The position numbers and the translations under genes were made by a program. A DNA stretch of 64,000 nucleotides from assembly GCA_027533425.1 (NCBI GenBank), contig JAPZUD010000007.1, forward strand, positions 62,001 through 126,000, written 5' to 3'. Shown here in pieces: positions 46,837-56,970 of the stretch. Source of the stretch: Beijerinckiaceae bacterium. Lineage in GTDB: Bacteria > Pseudomonadota > Alphaproteobacteria > Rhizobiales > Beijerinckiaceae. Numbering within the stretch: the stretch's first letter is position 1; every line of letters begins with the position of its first letter. The notes below the pieces were generated by a model. That model did no database searches. It was not told the DNA's origin and was given only the letters and a program-made list of their open reading frames with translations.

Positions 46837-46902
46837 CCGGAGTTTGCTCCGGTGCCACACGCGCCCGGCCGAAGCCGGAGTCTCACCCGTTACAGAAACG
46901 GG
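46837..46902 (-). promoter_or_regulatory. Three tandem stem-loops in the lpxC leader
   Basis: Stem I is CCGGAG/CTCCGG (46837-46852), stem II CCGGC/GCCGG (46865-46878) and stem III CCCGTT/AACGGG (46886-46902); all are perfect. The arm at 46847-46852 can pair instead with CCGGAG at 46875-46880, which would break stems I and II. Stem I ends four bases from the lpxC ribosome site. Confidence 0.45.
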
Positions 46903-47041
46903 ATTACAGCGCGGGGTGGCGAAAGCAAAATCACTGTTTCTTACGCTCTGTAACACGCCAACGCCACACTGGAATTAGGCTAGCGAACCCGTTACGCGTT
47001 TAAAATCAGTGACTTGTAGGGGGGATTTGGTTTTTCTGCCT

Positions 47042-47068
47042 CCGATCCGCCATCATCGGGCGGATCGG
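47042..47068. repeat. Perfect 10-bp inverted repeat downstream of ftsZ
   Basis: Arms CCGATCCGCC and its complement have a seven-base loop and lie 44 bases past the ftsZ stop. The T-run (CTTTTG) is on the plus-strand side, so it is the wrong way round for an ftsZ terminator. It may instead slow RNA decay or help processing between ftsZ and lpxC. Confidence 0.5.
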
Positions 47069-47111
47069 CTTTTGTAAGACTTTGTTGACAAGTCTACCGG
47101 GTGCGGCCGAC

Positions 47112-48884
47112 TCACTTGGCCTGACGGCGCAGGAAGGCGGGGATTTCCAGCTGGTCATCCTCGAAGGCGCGGGCCTGGGCCGGAGCCGGAGCCACGCGCC
47201 CCTGCGCATCGAGCTGGCCCTGCGCCGGGCGATAGGCCGGCGGCTGCGGCGCCGGAGCAGCCGGGCGGCGGGCATACATCTCGTGCGTGGCACTCGGCTG
47301 GGCCGGAATTTCCGGCGCCAGCATCGGCTCGGCGGCGCGCGGCGCAACCGGGGCATCCTCCTCGCGGCGACCGCCAAGGCCGACAGCGGCAAGGCGCTGC
47401 ATCAGCGTCATGCGCTTCTGTTCCGGCGCCGGCGGCGCGGCGACGGCATCCTGGCGATTGGCCTGCAAGACGGCCTGGGCCGGGCGCGGCAGCTCGTCGA
47501 TCGACGGCATGCGCGGCTGGCGCGGCGGCAGCCTGTCGGGTGCCGGCGGGATAAACGGCTGCGAGGCGCGCGGCTCCTCGACGGGGGCCCGGGGCTCTTC
47601 CACCACCGGCTGGGCGAAGAAGGCCGCAGGACGCGGCGCGGTCGCCTCGACCAGCAGGCCCGGCATCTCGGCAACCGGCTCGGGCTGCGGCGGCAGGATC
47701 GGGGCCGGCGGAACCGGCATCGGCGCCGGGGCAACCGCAACCGGGGCCGGCATCGGAGCCGGAGCCGCCTGCGGGACCGGAATCGGCGCCGGCGTGGTCG
47801 GCATCTGGGCCGCGCTGGCCTGGACGCGCTGCGCCATCTGGGCGCGCAGGCGATCTGCCATCGCCGCGAGGCGCTGGTCGATCGTGCCCGACGGCTCGTG
47901 GCTGTCCTCGCGGGTGATGGCCGGATCAAGACCGGTTGCGACCACCGAGACGCGGATGATGCCGTCGAGGCTCTCGTCCTGCGTCGCGCCGAAGATCACG
48001 TTGGCATCGACATCCACTTCCTCGCGGATGCGGTTGGCGGCCTCGTCGACCTCGTAGATCTTCATGTCCGGGCCACCGGTGATCGAGATCAGCAGGCCGC
48101 GGGCGCCCTTCATCGAGGTCTCGTCAAGCAGCGGATTGGCGATGGCCGCCTCGGCGGCCATGATCGCGCGGCTCTCGCCCGAGGCCTCGCCCGTGCCCAT
48201 CATCGCCTTGCCCATGTCACGCATGACGGCGCGGACATCGGCGAAGTCGAGGTTGATCAGGCCCGGCTTCACGATGAGATCGGTCACCGAGGCAACGCCG
48301 GAGAGCAGCACCTGGTCCGCCATGGCGAAGGCCTCGGCGAAGGTGGTCTTCTCGTTCGCGATCCGGAACAGGTTCTGGTTCGGGATGACGATCAGCGTAT
48401 CGACCGCCTTCTGGAGTTCCGAGATCCCGGCTTCGGCGACACGCATGCGGCGCTGGCCTTCGAAATGGAACGGCTTCGTGACCACGCCGACCGTCAGGAT
48501 GCCCATCTCGCGGGCGACCCGGGCAATCACCGGCGCCGCACCGGTACCGGTGCCGCCACCCATCCCGGCGGTGATGAAGGCCATGTGGACATGGGCGAGC
48601 TGGTCACGGATCTCGTCGATCACCTCCTCGGCAGCAGAGCGGCCAACCTCCGGCTGCGAGCCGGCCCCGAGGCCCTCGGTCACCTGGATGCCCATCTGGA
48701 TCCGGCGCTCCGCATTGGAAAGCAGGAGGGCCTGCGCATCCGTGTTGGCTACCACGAAATCGACGCCGACCAGGCCGCAACGGATCATGTTGTTGACCGC
48801 GTTGCCGCCTGCACCGCCCACACCGAAGACGGTGATCCTCGGCTTCAGTTCCCGGATATCCGGCGCCTTGATGGTAATGGTCAT
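47112..48884 (-). CDS. ftsZ: Cell division GTPase FtsZ with long C-terminal linker
   Basis: The 590-residue tubulin-like GTPase forms the division ring. The N-terminal GTPase domain has [14 protein letters not shown] and the signature [13 protein letters not shown]. The C-terminal conserved peptide [15 protein letters not shown] binds FtsA and other partners. Between them is a Pro/Ala-rich disordered linker of about 250 residues (about 325-575), far longer than in E. coli (383 residues in all) but common in Hyphomicrobiales. It follows ftsA. Confidence 0.97.
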   Translation of the reverse strand: MTITIKAPDIRELKPRITVFGVGGAGGNAVNNMIRCGLVGVDFVVANTDAQALLLSNAERRIQMGIQVTEGLGAGSQPEVGRSAAEEVIDEIRDQLAHVHMAFITAGMGGGTGTGAAPVIARVAREMGILTVGVVTKPFHFEGQRRMRVAEAGISELQKAVDTLIVIPNQNLFRIANEKTTFAEAFAMADQVLLSGVASVTDLIVKPGLINLDFADVRAVMRDMGKAMMGTGEASGESRAIMAAEAAIANPLLDETSMKGARGLLISITGGPDMKIYEVDEAANRIREEVDVDANVIFGATQDESLDGIIRVSVVATGLDPAITREDSHEPSGTIDQRLAAMADRLRAQMAQRVQASAAQMPTTPAPIPVPQAAPAPMPAPVAVAPAPMPVPPAPILPPQPEPVAEMPGLLVEATAPRPAAFFAQPVVEEPRAPVEEPRASQPFIPPAPDRLPPRQPRMPSIDELPRPAQAVLQANRQDAVAAPPAPEQKRMTLMQRLAAVGLGGRREEDAPVAPRAAEPMLAPEIPAQPSATHEMYARRPAAPAPQPPAYRPAQGQLDAQGRVAPAPAQARAFEDDQLEIPAFLRRQAK

Positions 48885-48985
48885 GGTTTGCCTCTTCTGG
48901 ATCCGGCCCGCCCGCCGGTTTGGAGCGATTGCGTGTCACATGTCCTGCCGGGTGGTCGCGCCGCCACGCGAACCCGGCCGGACGG

Positions 48986-50308
48986 TTAGAAACTGTCTCT
49001 CAGCCACTGCCCGACCCGGGCGATGTAGCCGCCCGTTCCGGTCATCGGCAGGGCGCTGCGCCGCCCCGCTTCGAAATATTCCTTGCCCGCCACCTGGGGG
49101 TAGACGAGCAGCCCGACCGCGCTGGCAAAGGCCGGGCTCTTCGCCGCTTCGGGCAGACCCTGGACCCCGATCGGCCGCGCAAGACGCACCGGCGTGCCGA
49201 AGACCCTTTTGGCGAGATCCGGCAGGCCGCCGAGTTGCGCCGTGCCGCCGGTCAGCAGCACATGCTGGCCCTTGGCGATGCGGTAGCCGTTCTTCTCGAG
49301 CCGCTCGCGGACGAATTCGACGATCTCCTCCGCCCGTGGCTTGACCACACGGGTAAGCTGGCCGAGCGGCAGCGAATGGGTATGGTCGCGGTCATCCTCG
49401 CCCACCTGGCGGATCGAGAGGATGTCGCGGCTGTCAGCCTCGGTCTCGATGCAGGAGGCGTAGCGGTTCTTGATCTTCTCCGCGTCCTCGAGGCGCATGG
49501 AGAGCCCGCGCGCAATGTCCAGCGTGATGTAATTCCCGCCCAGCGCGATCGCATCGCAATGCATCAGGTGGCCCTGATGAAAAACCGCGATCGACGTAGT
49601 GCCGCCGCCGATATCCACCACCACCGCGCCGAGCTCGGCCTCGTCATCGCACAAGGTGGACAGGGCCGAAGCATAGGGCGTGGCCACGAGGGCCTCGACC
49701 GCGAGATGGCCGCGTTCGACGGCCAGCATCAGGTTATGCGCGGCGAGCGGATCACAGGAGGCGATATGGAGATCGACGCCGAGTGCCTCGCCCACCATGC
49801 CTTTCGGCTCCTGGATGCCCCCGCCACCATCAAGCGAATAGCCGACCGGCAGCGCATGCAGGATCGAGCGGCCGGCATCCTGCGCATGGCTGGACGCCAC
49901 TTCGATGACCCGGGTGATATCGCCCTGCTCGACATTGCGGCGGTTGAGCGTGACCCGGCCGGCGAAATGCTGCGAGCCGATCCGGCCACCGGAAATATTG
50001 ACCAACGCGCTGGTGACCTGCACCCCGGCCATGCGCTCGGCCGAATCGACCGCGAGGCGGATCGCCTTCTCGGCCTCGCCGAGATCGATCACCGTGCCGC
50101 CCTTGATCCCGCGGGAACGCTGGTGGCCGATGCCGAGGATGCGCATGCGATGCGTGCGCCCGGACAGCACATCCGACCCTTCGATCGGATCAAGCCGCGC
50201 GATCAGGCAGACAACCTTGGACGTGCCGACATCCAGCGCCGAGAGGATGGCCGACTTGTTCGGCGGCACCGGCCGGATGCGCGGAATCATGGTGGAGGAA
50301 CCCCGCAT
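48986..50308 (-). CDS. ftsA: Cell division protein FtsA
   Basis: The 440-residue actin-like ATPase anchors FtsZ to the membrane. Phosphate-1 motif SALDVGTSKVVCLIA, VVVDIGGGTTSIAVFHQG for phosphate 2, and VLLTGGTAQLGGLPDLA for adenosine are visible. The C-terminal tail (YIARVGQWLRDSF) is the amphipathic membrane-targeting helix. The start at 50308 overlaps the ftsQ stop (TGATG) and has GGGGAGGG upstream; starts at 50329 or 50290 are possible. Confidence 0.95.
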   Translation of the reverse strand: MRGSSTMIPRIRPVPPNKSAILSALDVGTSKVVCLIARLDPIEGSDVLSGRTHRMRILGIGHQRSRGIKGGTVIDLGEAEKAIRLAVDSAERMAGVQVTSALVNISGGRIGSQHFAGRVTLNRRNVEQGDITRVIEVASSHAQDAGRSILHALPVGYSLDGGGGIQEPKGMVGEALGVDLHIASCDPLAAHNLMLAVERGHLAVEALVATPYASALSTLCDDEAELGAVVVDIGGGTTSIAVFHQGHLMHCDAIALGGNYITLDIARGLSMRLEDAEKIKNRYASCIETEADSRDILSIRQVGEDDRDHTHSLPLGQLTRVVKPRAEEIVEFVRERLEKNGYRIAKGQHVLLTGGTAQLGGLPDLAKRVFGTPVRLARPIGVQGLPEAAKSPAFASAVGLLVYPQVAGKEYFEAGRRSALPMTGTGGYIARVGQWLRDSF

Positions 50309-51228
50309 CACGATGCGCGCCCTCCCCATTTCTTGATCTTCTGCTGGATGGTCTCGCCGAATTGCGAAGCCGCTTCCTCGGTGAGGCGCAGGGCAATCCG
50401 GTCCGGCAGACGCAGGTCGATCGCCAAAGCGGCCTTCCTTGTCAGGCCATGCTGCTTTTCCAGCCGGGCGAAGGTTCTGAGCGCCTTGTCCGCGTCGATT
50501 TCGGGCAGGAGCACGTCGATTCCGTTCTGCAGCTTGATGGTCCAGCGGCGCTTCGAGACAAGGATGCCCGCGCGGATCTGGTCGCGCAGCTCGGGAACAT
50601 GCTCCAGCAGGGCCACGAATTCGCGGGCACGGAGATTGGCATCCGGCCCGACCACATGCGGCAGGCGGAGGAAACGCGGATCGCTGAGATCCTCGATCGC
50701 GGTGCCATCCTCGGCAATCACGCGGACCTGCCCGTCCTGCTGCCAGATAGCAAAAGGCACGCGCTCGCGGATCGTGATCAGCAGGCGGTCGGGATAAAGC
50801 TTGGTGACCATGGCCTCCGCGATCAGCGGCACCGATTGCAGGCGGTCCTGCATGGCCTTGGGATCGAGGAAGGGCAGCGATTGGTGGCCCTGCAGCCCGG
50901 AGAGATGGATCACCTCGTCCTGGGTGAGCTCGGAATGGCCACTGAGCACAATGTGGCGGACGCCGAAGCCGAAGGCCCGCGCGACCATATCGGCGATCGA
51001 ACCCTGCTCGGCAAGCATGCGGTCATAATGGCCGCCCATGACGAAGCCGGTTCCCGCGCTGGCGAGAATGAAGGCGATCGCGGCGCTCGAGCCGATGCCG
51101 CGCGGAATCCGCAGGCGCGACTGCGCCCGCCGGTTCGCGGCACGCTCGGCACGCCAAAGGGCGACGGCCTCGGCGTAAGCGCCGAACCGGGCCTTTAACG
51201 ATCGACCGAGGAATCCTCCACCATCCAT
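50308..51228 (-). CDS. ftsQ: Cell division protein FtsQ
   Basis: The 306-residue protein has a cytoplasmic basic tail, one membrane helix (SSAAIAFILASAGTGFVMGG, about residues 47-66), a POTRA domain (VRHIVLSGHSELTQDEVIHLSGL) and a beta domain with KLYPDRLLITIRERVPFAIW. It links early and late division proteins. Its start overlaps the end of ddl by 34 bases. Confidence 0.93.
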   Translation of the reverse strand: MDGGGFLGRSLKARFGAYAEAVALWRAERAANRRAQSRLRIPRGIGSSAAIAFILASAGTGFVMGGHYDRMLAEQGSIADMVARAFGFGVRHIVLSGHSELTQDEVIHLSGLQGHQSLPFLDPKAMQDRLQSVPLIAEAMVTKLYPDRLLITIRERVPFAIWQQDGQVRVIAEDGTAIEDLSDPRFLRLPHVVGPDANLRAREFVALLEHVPELRDQIRAGILVSKRRWTIKLQNGIDVLLPEIDADKALRTFARLEKQHGLTRKAALAIDLRLPDRIALRLTEEAASQFGETIQQKIKKWGGRAS

Positions 51229-52121
51229 TCCACGAGCTCGCCGAAGCTGAGGCCCTTATGGGCCGCGAGTTCGGGCACGAGTGAGGTCTCCGTCATGCCA
51301 GGTTGGGTATTCACCTCCAGGCAGACCAGCGTGTCGGTATCGTCGTCGTACCGGAAGTCAGCACGCGAGACACCACGACAGCCGAGCGCCTCATGCGCCC
51401 TTACAGCCATTTCTTGGACGCGCTGGTAAATATTTGGTTTAAGTTTTGCCGGCAGGACGTGAATTGACCCGCCCGCAGCGTACTTTGCATCGAAGTCATA
51501 GAAGGGGCCGGCCGTCGGCTGGATCTCGATCACGTCCAGCGCCTGCGCGCCGTCGTGGTATCCGATGACGCCGCAGGTCAGTTCCCGGCCCGGAATGAAG
51601 GGTTCGACCAGCATTTCGTCGCCCAGCGGCCAATCCGCGCTGCCGAGTTCCTGCAACGGATGGGTGCGACCTTCCTTCACGATGAAAACGCCGAAGGACG
51701 AGCCGTTCGCCACCGGCTTGGCGACAAAAGGCGGCTCCATGACATGGCGCTTCGCCAGCTCGAATCGCGACACGGTCAGCCCGGCCGCTACCGGCACGCC
51801 GGCAGCGGCCATGACCGTCTTGGCCCGGTCCTTCCGCATGGCAAGGCTGGAGGCCAGCACGCCGGAATGGGTGTAGGGCAGGCCCATGATCTCCAGCAGG
51901 CCCTGGACCGTGCCATCCTCGCCGAACGGTCCATGCAGGGCGTTGAACACGCAATCCGGCTTCAGCGCCGCCAGCACCTGCGCGAGATCGCGCCCGACAT
52001 CAACCTCGCTCACCCGGAAGCCCCGCTGCCGCAGGGCTTCGGCACAGGCCGCGCCGGATTTGAGGCTGACCGGCCGCTCGGCAGCCCAGCCGCCCATCAG
52101 AACCGCGATATGCTTGGCCAT
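51195..52121 (-). CDS. ddl: D-alanine--D-alanine ligase
   Basis: The 308-residue ATP-grasp enzyme makes the D-Ala-D-Ala dipeptide. The start ATG at 52121 gives MAKHIAVLMGGWAAERPVSLKSG. FNALHGPFGEDGTVQGLLE, PFVAKPVANGSSFGVFIV, EPFIPGRELTCGVIG and the metal-binding EVNTQPGMTETSLVPELA follow in family order. It lies between murB and ftsQ, the usual place in the cluster. Confidence 0.96.
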   Translation of the reverse strand: MAKHIAVLMGGWAAERPVSLKSGAACAEALRQRGFRVSEVDVGRDLAQVLAALKPDCVFNALHGPFGEDGTVQGLLEIMGLPYTHSGVLASSLAMRKDRAKTVMAAAGVPVAAGLTVSRFELAKRHVMEPPFVAKPVANGSSFGVFIVKEGRTHPLQELGSADWPLGDEMLVEPFIPGRELTCGVIGYHDGAQALDVIEIQPTAGPFYDFDAKYAAGGSIHVLPAKLKPNIYQRVQEMAVRAHEALGCRGVSRADFRYDDDTDTLVCLEVNTQPGMTETSLVPELAAHKGLSFGELVEWMVEDSSVDR

Positions 52122-52156
52122 GTCTGTCTCCTCGCCGCCCCGTCGGCGGCCAACGC

Positions 52157-53113
52157 TCACGCTTGATTGGGCGGGATGATACCGACCCGCTTCACTTCCC
52201 ATTCGAGATCGACGCCCCGCTCCGCCTTCACACGGCGGCGGATCTCCTCGCCGAGAGCCTCGATATCCGCGGCCGTCGCACCATCATGCGCGATCAGGAA
52301 ATTCGCATGCTTGCGCGACATTTCCGCCTGCCCGAACCGCAGGTCGAGCCCGCCCGCATCCCGCACCAGCCGCCAGGCCGAATGCCCCGGCGGGTTCTTG
52401 AAGGTGGAACCGGCCGTCCGCACCTTCGTCTCCTGATCCCGCTCGCGATGCTCCTGCACGCGGGCATTGATCGCGTGGATCGCCGCCGGTTCCCTCGGGA
52501 ACCCTTCGAGCAGCGCCTCGACAAAGATGGCGTCCGGCGCCACCCCGCAGCCGCGATAGACGAAGCCCATGGCAGCCCGGTCGAGCGTGATGATCTCGCC
52601 GGCCCGCGTCACCGCCTTCGCCTCGACGAAACGCTCCGCCGTCTCGCCCTCGATTTCCGGATTGGTGTTCGAGCGGGTGCCCGCATTCATCCGCAGCGCG
52701 CCACCGATCGAGCCGGGAATCCCGTAGAGGAATTCGAGCCCGCCGATCCCGGCCTCGGCCGCCTCCTGCGCCACCTTCCTGTCGGTCGCGAAGGCGCCCG
52801 CCCGGATGCGATGCCCCGGCTCGACCGCGATCCGGCCGAAGCCGCGCGGCGAGAACCGGATCACCACGCCCGGCACCCCGCCATCGCGGATGATCATGTT
52901 GGAGGCGAGGCCCAGAGGCATCAGCGGAATCTCCGCCGGCAGCCGGGCGAGGAAATAGGCGAGATCCTCGACATCCGCCGGCGTGAACAGCACCTGCGCC
53001 GGCCCGCCCACGCGCAGCCAGGTGAAGGGCGCCAGCGGCTCGTTCGCCAGCAGCCGGCCCCGCAGGTCCGGCATGCGCGCCTTCAGCTCGGGCGTGATGT
53101 CGGGAAAGGCCAT
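52157..53113 (-). CDS. murB: UDP-N-acetylenolpyruvoylglucosamine reductase
   Basis: The 318-residue FAD enzyme reduces enolpyruvyl-UDP-GlcNAc to UDP-MurNAc. FAD motifs are [21 protein letters not shown] and [20 protein letters not shown]; the catalytic serine is in [12 protein letters not shown], and the C-terminal [10 protein letters not shown]-like [20 protein letters not shown] is present. It is of the type I-like short form. It starts three bases after the murC stop. Confidence 0.95.
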   Translation of the reverse strand: MAFPDITPELKARMPDLRGRLLANEPLAPFTWLRVGGPAQVLFTPADVEDLAYFLARLPAEIPLMPLGLASNMIIRDGGVPGVVIRFSPRGFGRIAVEPGHRIRAGAFATDRKVAQEAAEAGIGGLEFLYGIPGSIGGALRMNAGTRSNTNPEIEGETAERFVEAKAVTRAGEIITLDRAAMGFVYRGCGVAPDAIFVEALLEGFPREPAAIHAINARVQEHRERDQETKVRTAGSTFKNPPGHSAWRLVRDAGGLDLRFGQAEMSRKHANFLIAHDGATAADIEALGEEIRRRVKAERGVDLEWEVKRVGIIPPNQA

Positions 53114-53116
53114 CCC

Positions 53117-54523
53117 CTACCCTTTCAGCGCCGCCAGTTCCCCCGGCAGCGCATAGGCCCATTGCGTGATGTTCCCGGCGCCGAGGCAGATCACGTAATC
53201 GCCCGGCCGGGCGACAGCCGCGACATGGCGCGCCAGCCTGTCCGGCCCCTCAAGCGGCAGGACATGGCGATGGCCATGCGCCTTGATCCCCGCGACAAGG
53301 CCGTCGCGGTCAGCCCCGGCAATCGGCGCCTCGCCGGCCGCATAGGTATCGGCCACGATCACCGTGTCGGCATCATTGAAACAGGTCGAGAATTCCGCGA
53401 AGAGCGAGTGGAGCCGCGTATAGCGATGCGGCTGCACCACCGCGATCACCTGCCCCTTGGTCGAGGCGCGGGCTGCGCGCAGGACCGCGGCGATCTCGAC
53501 CGGGTGATGGCCGTAATCGTCGAAGATCGTCACGCCATTCCATTCCCCCGTCCGGGTGAAGCGCCGCTTGACGCCGCCAAACCCGGCCAGCCCTTCGCGG
53601 ATCAGGTCGACCGGCACGCCCAGCTCGAAAGCGACGGCGATGGCGGCCGTGGCATTGAGCGCGTTGTGATGGCCGGGCATCGGCAGGACCATGCGCGGCA
53701 ATTCCGTGACACGCCCGCTCTTGCGGTCGCGGATCACCACGTCGAAACGGCAGACGCCCCCCTCGAGATTGACGCCCATCAGCCGGACATCGGCCTGCGG
53801 ATTCTCGCCATAGGTGATGACCCGGCGATCCTCGATCTGGCCGACCAGCTCCTGTACCGTCGGATGGTCGATGCACATCACCGCGAATCCGTAGAAGGGC
53901 AGGTTGTCGACAAGGCTCCGGAAGGCCTTCTTGATCGCGTCGAACGTGCCGAAATGGTCGAGATGCTCGGGATCGATGTTGGTGATGATCGCCACATCCG
54001 CCGGCAGCTTCAGGAAGGTGCCGTCGCTTTCGTCGGCCTCCACCACCATCCAGTCGCCGCCGCCCAGGCGCGCGTTGGTGCCGTAGGCATTGATGATGCC
54101 GCCATTGATGACGGTCGGGTCGAGGCCGCCCTTGTCGAGCAGGGTCGCGACGAGGCTGGTCGTCGTGGTCTTGCCATGCGTGCCCGCAATGGCAACGCAG
54201 GTCTTGAGCCGCATCAGCTCGGCCAGCATCTCGGCGCGGCGGACCACGGGAATGCGGGCCTCGCGCGCGGCGACCAGCTCGGGATTGTCCCGCCGGATTG
54301 CGGTCGAGACGACGATCACGCCGGCCTCGCCGACATTCTCGGCCTTGTGCCCGACGAAACAGGTGATGCCCTTCTCGCGCAGGCGCTTCACATTGGCATT
54401 GTCCGAGGCATCCGAACCCTGCACCGTGTAGCCGAGATTGGCGAGGACCTCGGCAATGCCCGACATGCCGATCCCCCCGATCCCGATGAAGTGGATGGGG
54501 CCTGTCTCGCGCGGAATCTTCAT
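53117..54523 (-). CDS. murC: UDP-N-acetylmuramate--L-alanine ligase
   Basis: The 468-residue Mur ligase adds L-Ala to UDP-MurNAc. The N-terminal UDP site reads [22 protein letters not shown] (about residues 11-32), the ATP loop [20 protein letters not shown], and the C-terminal domain contains [17 protein letters not shown] at 54523 has GGAAG upstream; a GTG three codons earlier is an alternative. It follows murG and precedes murB. Confidence 0.96.
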   Translation of the reverse strand: MKIPRETGPIHFIGIGGIGMSGIAEVLANLGYTVQGSDASDNANVKRLREKGITCFVGHKAENVGEAGVIVVSTAIRRDNPELVAAREARIPVVRRAEMLAELMRLKTCVAIAGTHGKTTTTSLVATLLDKGGLDPTVINGGIINAYGTNARLGGGDWMVVEADESDGTFLKLPADVAIITNIDPEHLDHFGTFDAIKKAFRSLVDNLPFYGFAVMCIDHPTVQELVGQIEDRRVITYGENPQADVRLMGVNLEGGVCRFDVVIRDRKSGRVTELPRMVLPMPGHHNALNATAAIAVAFELGVPVDLIREGLAGFGGVKRRFTRTGEWNGVTIFDDYGHHPVEIAAVLRAARASTKGQVIAVVQPHRYTRLHSLFAEFSTCFNDADTVIVADTYAAGEAPIAGADRDGLVAGIKAHGHRHVLPLEGPDRLARHVAAVARPGDYVICLGAGNITQWAYALPGELAALKG

Positions 54524-54610
54524 CGACGTCACTTCCGAATGGGCCGCGCCACAGGCACGGCAGATCGAGCCCCTGCCCCGATTCGGGGGTGGGAAAACGC
54601 GTTTCGCCTA

Positions 54611-55705
54611 TCAGCCCTTGCGGGCAATGGAAAGCACCTCGCTTGCCAATCGCGAGGCTGCATCGGAAACGCCGGTGCCGCGCGCTGCCAGCGCCATGCG
54701 CTGCAGCCGGTCCGGATCATCGGCCAGCCGGTCGAGCAGATCGGCCAGCGAAACCGGCGTGAAAGCCGGCTGCAGGATGACGATCGCAGCGCCCGCATTG
54801 GCCAGCATCGCGCCATTGGCCGCCTGGTCCTGGTCGAGCGCGCCCGGCAGCGGCACAAGAATGGAGGGCCGGCCGATCACGCCGAGTTCCGACACCGTGG
54901 AGGCACCGGCCCGCGCGATGACGAGATGGCTCTCGGCCATGCGCTTCGGCAGGTCATCGAAGAAATGCTCGACCTGGTGCGCAACTCCCAGCTTTTCGTA
55001 CATTTTCGCGACGCGGAACACATCCTCGTCGCGCGCCTGCTGCGTCACGTGGAAACGCTTGCGCACCTCCTCCGGCAGGTTCTGCAGCGCATTCGGCACG
55101 ACATCGCTCATCACCCGGGCGCCCTGGCTGCCGCCGAAGACCAGCAGCCGCACCGTGCCACCCCGCTGCAGGGCGGGGTAGTCGATCTCCTTGGCATAGA
55201 GGACCGGCTTCCGGACCGGGTTTCCGGTCACGACAGTCTTGTCCGGGAAGAGGCTTTCCTTCAGCTCCAGCCCGGTGGCGATCCGCATCACCCGCGGCGC
55301 AAGGAACCGGTTCGCGCGGCCCATCACGGCATTCGCCTCGTGGATCAGCGTGGGAACACCCGCACTCCGGGCCGCGAGAATGGGCGGAACCGTGGGATAG
55401 CCGCCAAACCCGACCACGATCGCCGGATCCAGCGTGCGGATGAGCTTCCGCGCCTGCATCACGCCCTGGAACAGGCGCCAGAGGCCGCGCAGCTTCGATT
55501 TCAGGCCTGCGCCGGTCACCGTGCCGGTTGTGATCGTATGCACATCGCCGGGGAAGCGCTCGACCCAGGCATCGACCCGCGTATCCGTGACCAAAGCCAC
55601 CTTGTGGCCGCGGTTGACCAGCACTTCGGCCAGCGCCTCCGCCGGAAAGAGATGCCCCCCGGTTCCGCCGGCGGCCAGAAGGATAAGGCGGGATGCTTCG
55701 GCCAT
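54611..55705 (-). CDS. murG: UDP-GlcNAc transferase of lipid II synthesis
   Basis: The 364-residue GT-B glycosyltransferase makes lipid II from lipid I at the inner membrane. The N-terminal LLAAGGTGGHLFPAEALAEVL, the GFGGYPTVPPILAA motif and the C-domain LLVFGGSQGARVMSDVVP are typical; the UDP-GlcNAc site lies in ARAGASTVSELGVIGRPSILVPLP. It begins three bases after the ftsW stop, so they are probably co-translated. Confidence 0.96.
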   Translation of the reverse strand: MAEASRLILLAAGGTGGHLFPAEALAEVLVNRGHKVALVTDTRVDAWVERFPGDVHTITTGTVTGAGLKSKLRGLWRLFQGVMQARKLIRTLDPAIVVGFGGYPTVPPILAARSAGVPTLIHEANAVMGRANRFLAPRVMRIATGLELKESLFPDKTVVTGNPVRKPVLYAKEIDYPALQRGGTVRLLVFGGSQGARVMSDVVPNALQNLPEEVRKRFHVTQQARDEDVFRVAKMYEKLGVAHQVEHFFDDLPKRMAESHLVIARAGASTVSELGVIGRPSILVPLPGALDQDQAANGAMLANAGAAIVILQPAFTPVSLADLLDRLADDPDRLQRMALAARGTGVSDAASRLASEVLSIARKG

Positions 55706-55708
55706 GGG

Positions 55709-56884
55709 CTATCCTCCGGCAGGCTGGGGCATGGCACCGGGCGGCGCGGCCCGATGGGCCGGCATCCGGTCGGTCAGGGCAGATTTCGGGCGCTTGCGCG
55801 TCAGGGCAAGCAGGAAGCCGCTGCTGAGCGCAACCGAAAGCAGGGAGGAGCCGCCATAGGACAGGAACGGCAGGGTCATGCCCTTGGGCGGCACGAGGTT
55901 CAGGTTGACCGCCATGTTGATGAAGCTCTGCAGGCCGAACAGCATGATCAGCCCGGCTCCGGCCATCCGGCAGAAGGGATCGGCATTCGCGCGGGCGCGC
56001 ATCATCCCCCGCACGACAATGAAGCCGAAGACCAGCACCACGAGGATGCAGGTGATCGCACCGAATTCCTCGCCGATCACCGAGAACAGGAAGTCGGTAT
56101 GGCTGTCGGGCAGGCTGCGTTTCACCGTACCCTCACCCGGGCCACGGCCGAACCAGCCGCCGGAGAGGAAGCTTTCCAGCGCCATATCGGTCTGGAACGT
56201 GTCGCCATTGCCCTTGTTGAGGAACCGGTCGATGCGGTCCGTCACATGCGGCAGGAAGCGATAGGCGAGGAACAGCCCGCTGACACCGAGCCCGGCAAGG
56301 CCGATCACCCAGAGGATATGCAGGCCGGCAAGGAAGAACAGCCCGCACCACACCGCACTGATCAGGATGGTCTGGCCGAGATCCGGCTGGCGGATCAGCG
56401 GCACGACAGCCAGCGGCAGGATGAGCATGGCAATGGTGAGCGAGGGCATATCCTGCCGGCTCTGGCGTTCGGAAAAGGCCCAGGCCGCCATGACGACGAA
56501 GGCAGGCTTGAGAATTTCCGACGGCTGCAGCGAGAAGCCGGGCAGGTTGAGCCAGCGCCGGGCGCCTTTGACTTCCGCGCCATGGAACAGCGTCAGGATG
56601 ACCATCGCGAGGCCGCCGATGAAGAGCACCAGCGCAAGCCGCCGCACCTGCCGCGGATTGAGGAACGAGGTGCCGACCATGATCGCACCGGCCATCAGCA
56701 GGAAGGCAGCCTGGCGGTTGACAAAATGGAAGGTCGGCAGGCCGAGCTTGTTCGCGACAGGCGGATATGCGGCGAGGCCGAACAGGAAGCCGGACACCAT
56801 CAACGCGACGAACGAGAACAGCAACCAGCGGTCGATTGTCCACCACCACTCGCCAAAGGTTGTGCGTTCCGCGCGCGTGACCAT
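55709..56884 (-). CDS. ftsW: Septal peptidoglycan polymerase FtsW
   Basis: The 391-residue SEDS protein has about ten membrane helices and polymerises glycan at the septum together with FtsI. Family motifs include KGARRWLNLPGFSLQPSE, LIRQPDLGQTI and PDSHTDFLFSVIGEEFG. The C-terminal MTLPFLSYGGSSLLSVAL is complete. A short Pro-rich cytoplasmic tail follows. It lies between murD and murG. Confidence 0.96.
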   Translation of the reverse strand: MVTRAERTTFGEWWWTIDRWLLFSFVALMVSGFLFGLAAYPPVANKLGLPTFHFVNRQAAFLLMAGAIMVGTSFLNPRQVRRLALVLFIGGLAMVILTLFHGAEVKGARRWLNLPGFSLQPSEILKPAFVVMAAWAFSERQSRQDMPSLTIAMLILPLAVVPLIRQPDLGQTILISAVWCGLFFLAGLHILWVIGLAGLGVSGLFLAYRFLPHVTDRIDRFLNKGNGDTFQTDMALESFLSGGWFGRGPGEGTVKRSLPDSHTDFLFSVIGEEFGAITCILVVLVFGFIVVRGMMRARANADPFCRMAGAGLIMLFGLQSFINMAVNLNLVPPKGMTLPFLSYGGSSLLSVALSSGFLLALTRKRPKSALTDRMPAHRAAPPGAMPQPAGG

Positions 56885-56970
56885 CCGACCTCACTTGCCG
56901 GGTATCGATCCGCCGGGGGCGGATCGGGACCGGCACCTGCTCCGCGACGGCACCGGCAGGACCGGATCCG

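Noticed and set aside
47042-47068. Inverted repeat after ftsZ as an ftsZ terminator
   Set aside because: The T-run is on the plus-strand side; on the transcribed minus strand the stem is followed by A-rich sequence.
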